Source: Thermoplasmata archaeon
GTDB lineage: Archaea > Thermoplasmatota > Thermoplasmata > Lutacidiplasmatales > UBA184
Reading direction: 5' to 3'
Assembly (NCBI GenBank): GCA_030037875.1
Contig: JASHPV010000086.1
Coordinates: forward strand, 1-8,631
Length of the DNA: 8,631 bases
This document shows, piece after piece, positions 6,020-8,631 of this stretch (position 1 is its first letter; every line of letters begins with the position of its first letter). The notes below the pieces were generated by a model. That model worked only from the letters and a program-made list of their open reading frames with translations. It did no database searches and was not told the origin of the DNA. Position numbers and translations under genes: made by a program.

Positions 6020-8631
6020 ATGGAACAGCCGCAAGAGTCTCCCCCTCGAGGCACTCTGGGCGCCTCCGCGTTCGAGGAGACCCGGCGACTCTTCCGGGAG
6101 GCCGAACGATTCGAGGCCGCCCATGAATCGGACCGACAGCTCGAGTCGCTCAAGCGGTTCCTCGCCAGCGTGGAAGAGCACCGAAAGGAGCTGAGCGAAG
6201 GGTCGGCTGAGGTGGCCCACGACCTCGACCAGGCCGCGATGACCTTCTACCGCCGCTCCCAGGCGGAGTTGGCTCTGCGCGCGGTCGAGGTCGGACTGTC
6301 CCTCTCTCCGGGATCTTCCGAACTTCTACATCACAAGGCGCTGGTTCTGCTGGCACTCAACCGCCAGGTCGATCAGGCCGTGTTGCTCCTCGACAAATCC
6401 CTCGAGGGGAACCCGCACGACAAGCGGGCATGGGCCACCAAGGGGGACGCGCTCAAGCTGTTGGGAAGAAACGCCGAAGCGGTGGAAGCGTATCTCGCCG
6501 CCCAGCGGCTCGATGCGGCCTCGAGTCAATACGTGGACCGGGCGTTGAAACTCGACCCGAAGCACTCCGTCGCGCTCCGCATGAAGCTGCAGCTCGCCCG
6601 CTCCGGGGGCGGGGAGCAGCAGGCGCTCGAGGCCGCGGATGCGTTGCTCGCGGCGGACCCGGGAGATCCGGAGCTGCTGCTGGAGAAGGCGCGGCTCCTC
6701 GCCACGCTGGGTCAACTGCAGCCCGCGCTGGAAACGCTTCAACCGGTCGCCGCCGCGAGGCCCGACGACCCGCACGTGCGTTTCCTGAGGGCCCGTTTGC
6801 TGTTCGCCATGGGACGACTCGAGGAGGCAATACCGCTCTACCGGGGACTTGTCGAGGGCAAGGATCTGCTCGACGGGGTGGCGCTGGCGGAGGTCGCCTC
6901 CGACCTCGAGAAGAACGGTCAAGAGCCCGACCTTCTGCTTGCCGCGCGACAACGGCTAAGGGAGTTGGACCCTCGAAACGTCGCGAACCTGCAGGCGCTC
7001 CGCGCCGCGGCCGTGGCGCGCAACCGGAACGACCTCGCCATCGAAGCGGCGCGCGCGATCCTCGAGGCATCTCCCCACAATCTCGACGCGCAGCGGTCTC
7101 TGCTCGAGCTCCTTCTGGCGGCGGGCTCCTTCGAGGACGCCCTTCCCACCGGTCGGGAAATCTTAGCAGACCATCCCACCGAAACAGCGGATCTCAAACG
7201 GGTACTCCACGCGGCTCAGGTCGCTTCGCGACCCGACGTCGTCCGCGAGTTCGCCGAGGCGGTCCTCAAGACCGATGTCGCCGACACCGAAACTCAAGCC
7301 GCGCTGGCTGCCGCGCTCGCGCAGTCCGGCCAGAAGGAGAAGTCGCTCGAGCTCTATGCTCAGCTGAGTACTCAGGAACCTAACGAAACCCGGTATCTTC
7401 TGGAACGAAAGCAGCTCCTGGTCGACCTCAATCGCGCGCCCGACCTGGTGCCCGTCTTGGACTCGCTGTTCCGACTCGATCCCACCCGCTATGACGTCGC
7501 GCTCGAGCGCGGGAATCTGTATCTGAGCGCGGCTTACGAGCTCGCCGACGGGTCTGCGGACCGCGAAGGCGCCGCTCGAGAAGCGATGGTCTCCTACGAG
7601 CGCGCCACCGTCGAACCCAAACTACGGTCCGCGGCCCAGCTTGGGGTCGCCCGGGCTTCGCGTCTCGTGCACGACCCCCAACGCGCGATCAAAGCGTATC
7701 GAGAGTTCCTCAGCGATCCAGAGTTCAGCCAGCGCGGCGACATCACGAAGGAACTGGGCCACGCCCTGCGCGACATGGACCGCCAGAATGAGGCGCGCGA
7801 GGCGTACGAAAGGGCGGTGGCGTTGGGAGTGGAGGACGCGGACCTCTTTTGGGGCCTGGTGGAGACCCTAAGCCGGTTGAACCAGGAGGCGCGGGCGCTC
7901 CGCTACATCGACCTGCTTCTCCAGCGTGAACCGAGGAACTCCGTCTACCTCCGCCGGAAAGGTCAGCTCCTGCTCAAGGCCGGTCGCCGGACCGAGGGCC
8001 TTGTCGTCCTGAAGGGCGCGGTCCAAGCCTCCCACGGCGACCCGCATGCCTACTTTGAGATCGCCGAGGCGCTTCGGGCCCAGGGGACGTATGCCGACGC
8101 GATCACGTACTATACGGAGGGCCTGAAGCTCGACCCGAAGAGCCGGGCCGGCCGGCTCGGATTGGCCGAAACGTTTCGGGTGGCCGGTCGGTTCAGTGAC
8201 GCGTTGCCCCTCGTGGACCAGTTGCTTCACGAAGAGCCCAACGACCTCCGGGCCTGGAAGGTGCGGGCCGATGTGCATCGTGCGCTCGGCCAGGACGCCG
8301 AGGTGCTCTACTCGCTCAAGGCGATCCTGCTCCTTGATCCGAGGAACGTTGAAACGCTGATGGAGAAGTACCAGCTCCATCTCAAAAGGAACCAGCGAGC
8401 CGAGGCCTTCGAGACCCTGACGGACCTTCTGGCCGCCGGGGGGCCGGCCGCGGAGAACGCCGGAACGTGGGTGGAGCACGGCGACCTCGCCGCCGAGCTC
8501 GGGAAGACCGAGGAATCCAACCAGTCCTATGAGAAAGCGCAGCAGCTCGACCCCGGCCGCGCGATCGACATCGTGACTCGCCGCGCCCGGGTGCGCCTGC
8601 AGGCCGGTCGCGCCGACCTCGCGCTCGAGAT
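6020..8631 (+). CDS. Large tetratricopeptide-repeat (TPR) protein, 3'-truncated by window
   Basis: An uninterrupted frame from ATG 6020 gives 870 codons and is still open at the window end. ATG 6020 is the first start in frame; no ATG, GTG or TTG precedes it across the intergenic gap. Residues 17-66 are charged and helical. From about 66 the protein is a TPR solenoid of roughly 20 units of about 34 residues. Clear units are at 134-167 (AWATKGDALKLLGRNAEAVEAY), 217-250, 251-283 and 320-354, a run of five in perfect 34-residue register at 607-776 (for example 675-708, ending TYYTEGLKLDPKS), and 815-848. Units often end in LDPxN-like turns. No signal peptide, membrane segment or catalytic domain is visible, so it is probably a cytoplasmic protein-interaction scaffold. 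The partner is unknown, and the unseen C-terminus could carry a further domain. It is divergent from the HD phosphohydrolase gene. Confidence 0.92.
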   Translation, partial: MEQPQESPPRGTLGASAFEETRRLFREAERFEAAHESDRQLESLKRFLASVEEHRKELSEGSAEVAHDLDQAAMTFYRRSQAELALRAVEVGLSLSPGSSELLHHKALVLLALNRQVDQAVLLLDKSLEGNPHDKRAWATKGDALKLLGRNAEAVEAYLAAQRLDAASSQYVDRALKLDPKHSVALRMKLQLARSGGGEQQALEAADALLAADPGDPELLLEKARLLATLGQLQPALETLQPVAAARPDDPHVRFLRARLLFAMGRLEEAIPLYRGLVEGKDLLDGVALAEVASDLEKNGQEPDLLLAARQRLRELDPRNVANLQALRAAAVARNRNDLAIEAARAILEASPHNLDAQRSLLELLLAAGSFEDALPTGREILADHPTETADLKRVLHAAQVASRPDVVREFAEAVLKTDVADTETQAALAAALAQSGQKEKSLELYAQLSTQEPNETRYLLERKQLLVDLNRAPDLVPVLDSLFRLDPTRYDVALERGNLYLSAAYELADGSADREGAAREAMVSYERATVEPKLRSAAQLGVARASRLVHDPQRAIKAYREFLSDPEFSQRGDITKELGHALRDMDRQNEAREAYERAVALGVEDADLFWGLVETLSRLNQEARALRYIDLLLQREPRNSVYLRRKGQLLLKAGRRTEGLVVLKGAVQASHGDPHAYFEIAEALRAQGTYADAITYYTEGLKLDPKSRAGRLGLAETFRVAGRFSDALPLVDQLLHEEPNDLRAWKVRADVHRALGQDAEVLYSLKAILLLDPRNVETLMEKYQLHLKRNQRAEAFETLTDLLAAGGPAAENAGTWVEHGDLAAELGKTEESNQSYEKAQQLDPGRAIDIVTRRARVRLQAGRADLALE

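Noticed and set aside
6326..8479. Several open frames within the TPR gene region (minus 6326-6952 and 7868-8479; plus 6430-7383)
   Set aside because: All are shadows of the continuous TPR frame, which shows a clear 34-residue repeat pattern; the shadow translations show none.
1..8631. CRISPR array, tRNA/rRNA, insertion sequence or defence island
   Set aside because: I saw no regularly spaced repeats, cloverleaf-like sequence, transposase motif or terminal inverted repeats; the genes read as ordinary chromosomal functions plus one unassigned TPR protein.

Overview
The window looks like a piece of a GC-rich archaeal chromosome, most likely from the Thermoplasmatota. The best taxonomic clue is the proteasome alpha subunit. 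It has the archaeal N-terminus (YDRASTVFSPDGRLFQVEYA), and its MQPGQMAYDR opening resembles the MQQGQMAYDR I recall for Thermoplasma. Actinobacterial PrcA is quite different. The lineage is an inference from one protein. By eye the base composition is much richer in GC than cultured Thermoplasma.

Layout: five protein genes fill almost the whole window. On the + strand are the 3' part of uvrA (2-2011) and complete uvrC (2008-3744), joined by an ATGA stop/start overlap. Facing them on the - strand is psmA (3741-4505), whose stop codon interlocks with that of uvrC. A 119-base gap follows, then a SAMHD1/COG1078-like HD-domain phosphohydrolase gene, also on the - strand (4625-5926, or 5974 with an alternative start). 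Divergent from it, an open frame starting at 6020 on the + strand runs off the window end. It encodes a very long tetratricopeptide-repeat (TPR) protein of at least 870 residues. The HD and TPR genes share one AT-rich, TATA-like island near 5983-5991.

Functions: UvrA and UvrC are the damage-recognition ATPase and dual-incision nuclease of bacterial-type nucleotide excision repair; uvrB is not in view. PsmA forms the outer rings of the 20S proteasome and docks its ATPase partners. The HD protein keeps all the metal and active-site residues expected of a dNTP triphosphohydrolase, so nucleotide-pool control is plausible. The TPR protein is probably a cytoplasmic scaffold of unknown partner.

No RNA genes, CRISPR arrays, insertion sequences or integrase sites were seen, and no clear new defence system. 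The points most worth a second look are the missing C-terminal HhH domain of UvrC, the interlocked uvrC/psmA stops, psmA lying outside its usual exosome neighbourhood, the shared promoter island, and the uncharacterised TPR solenoid.
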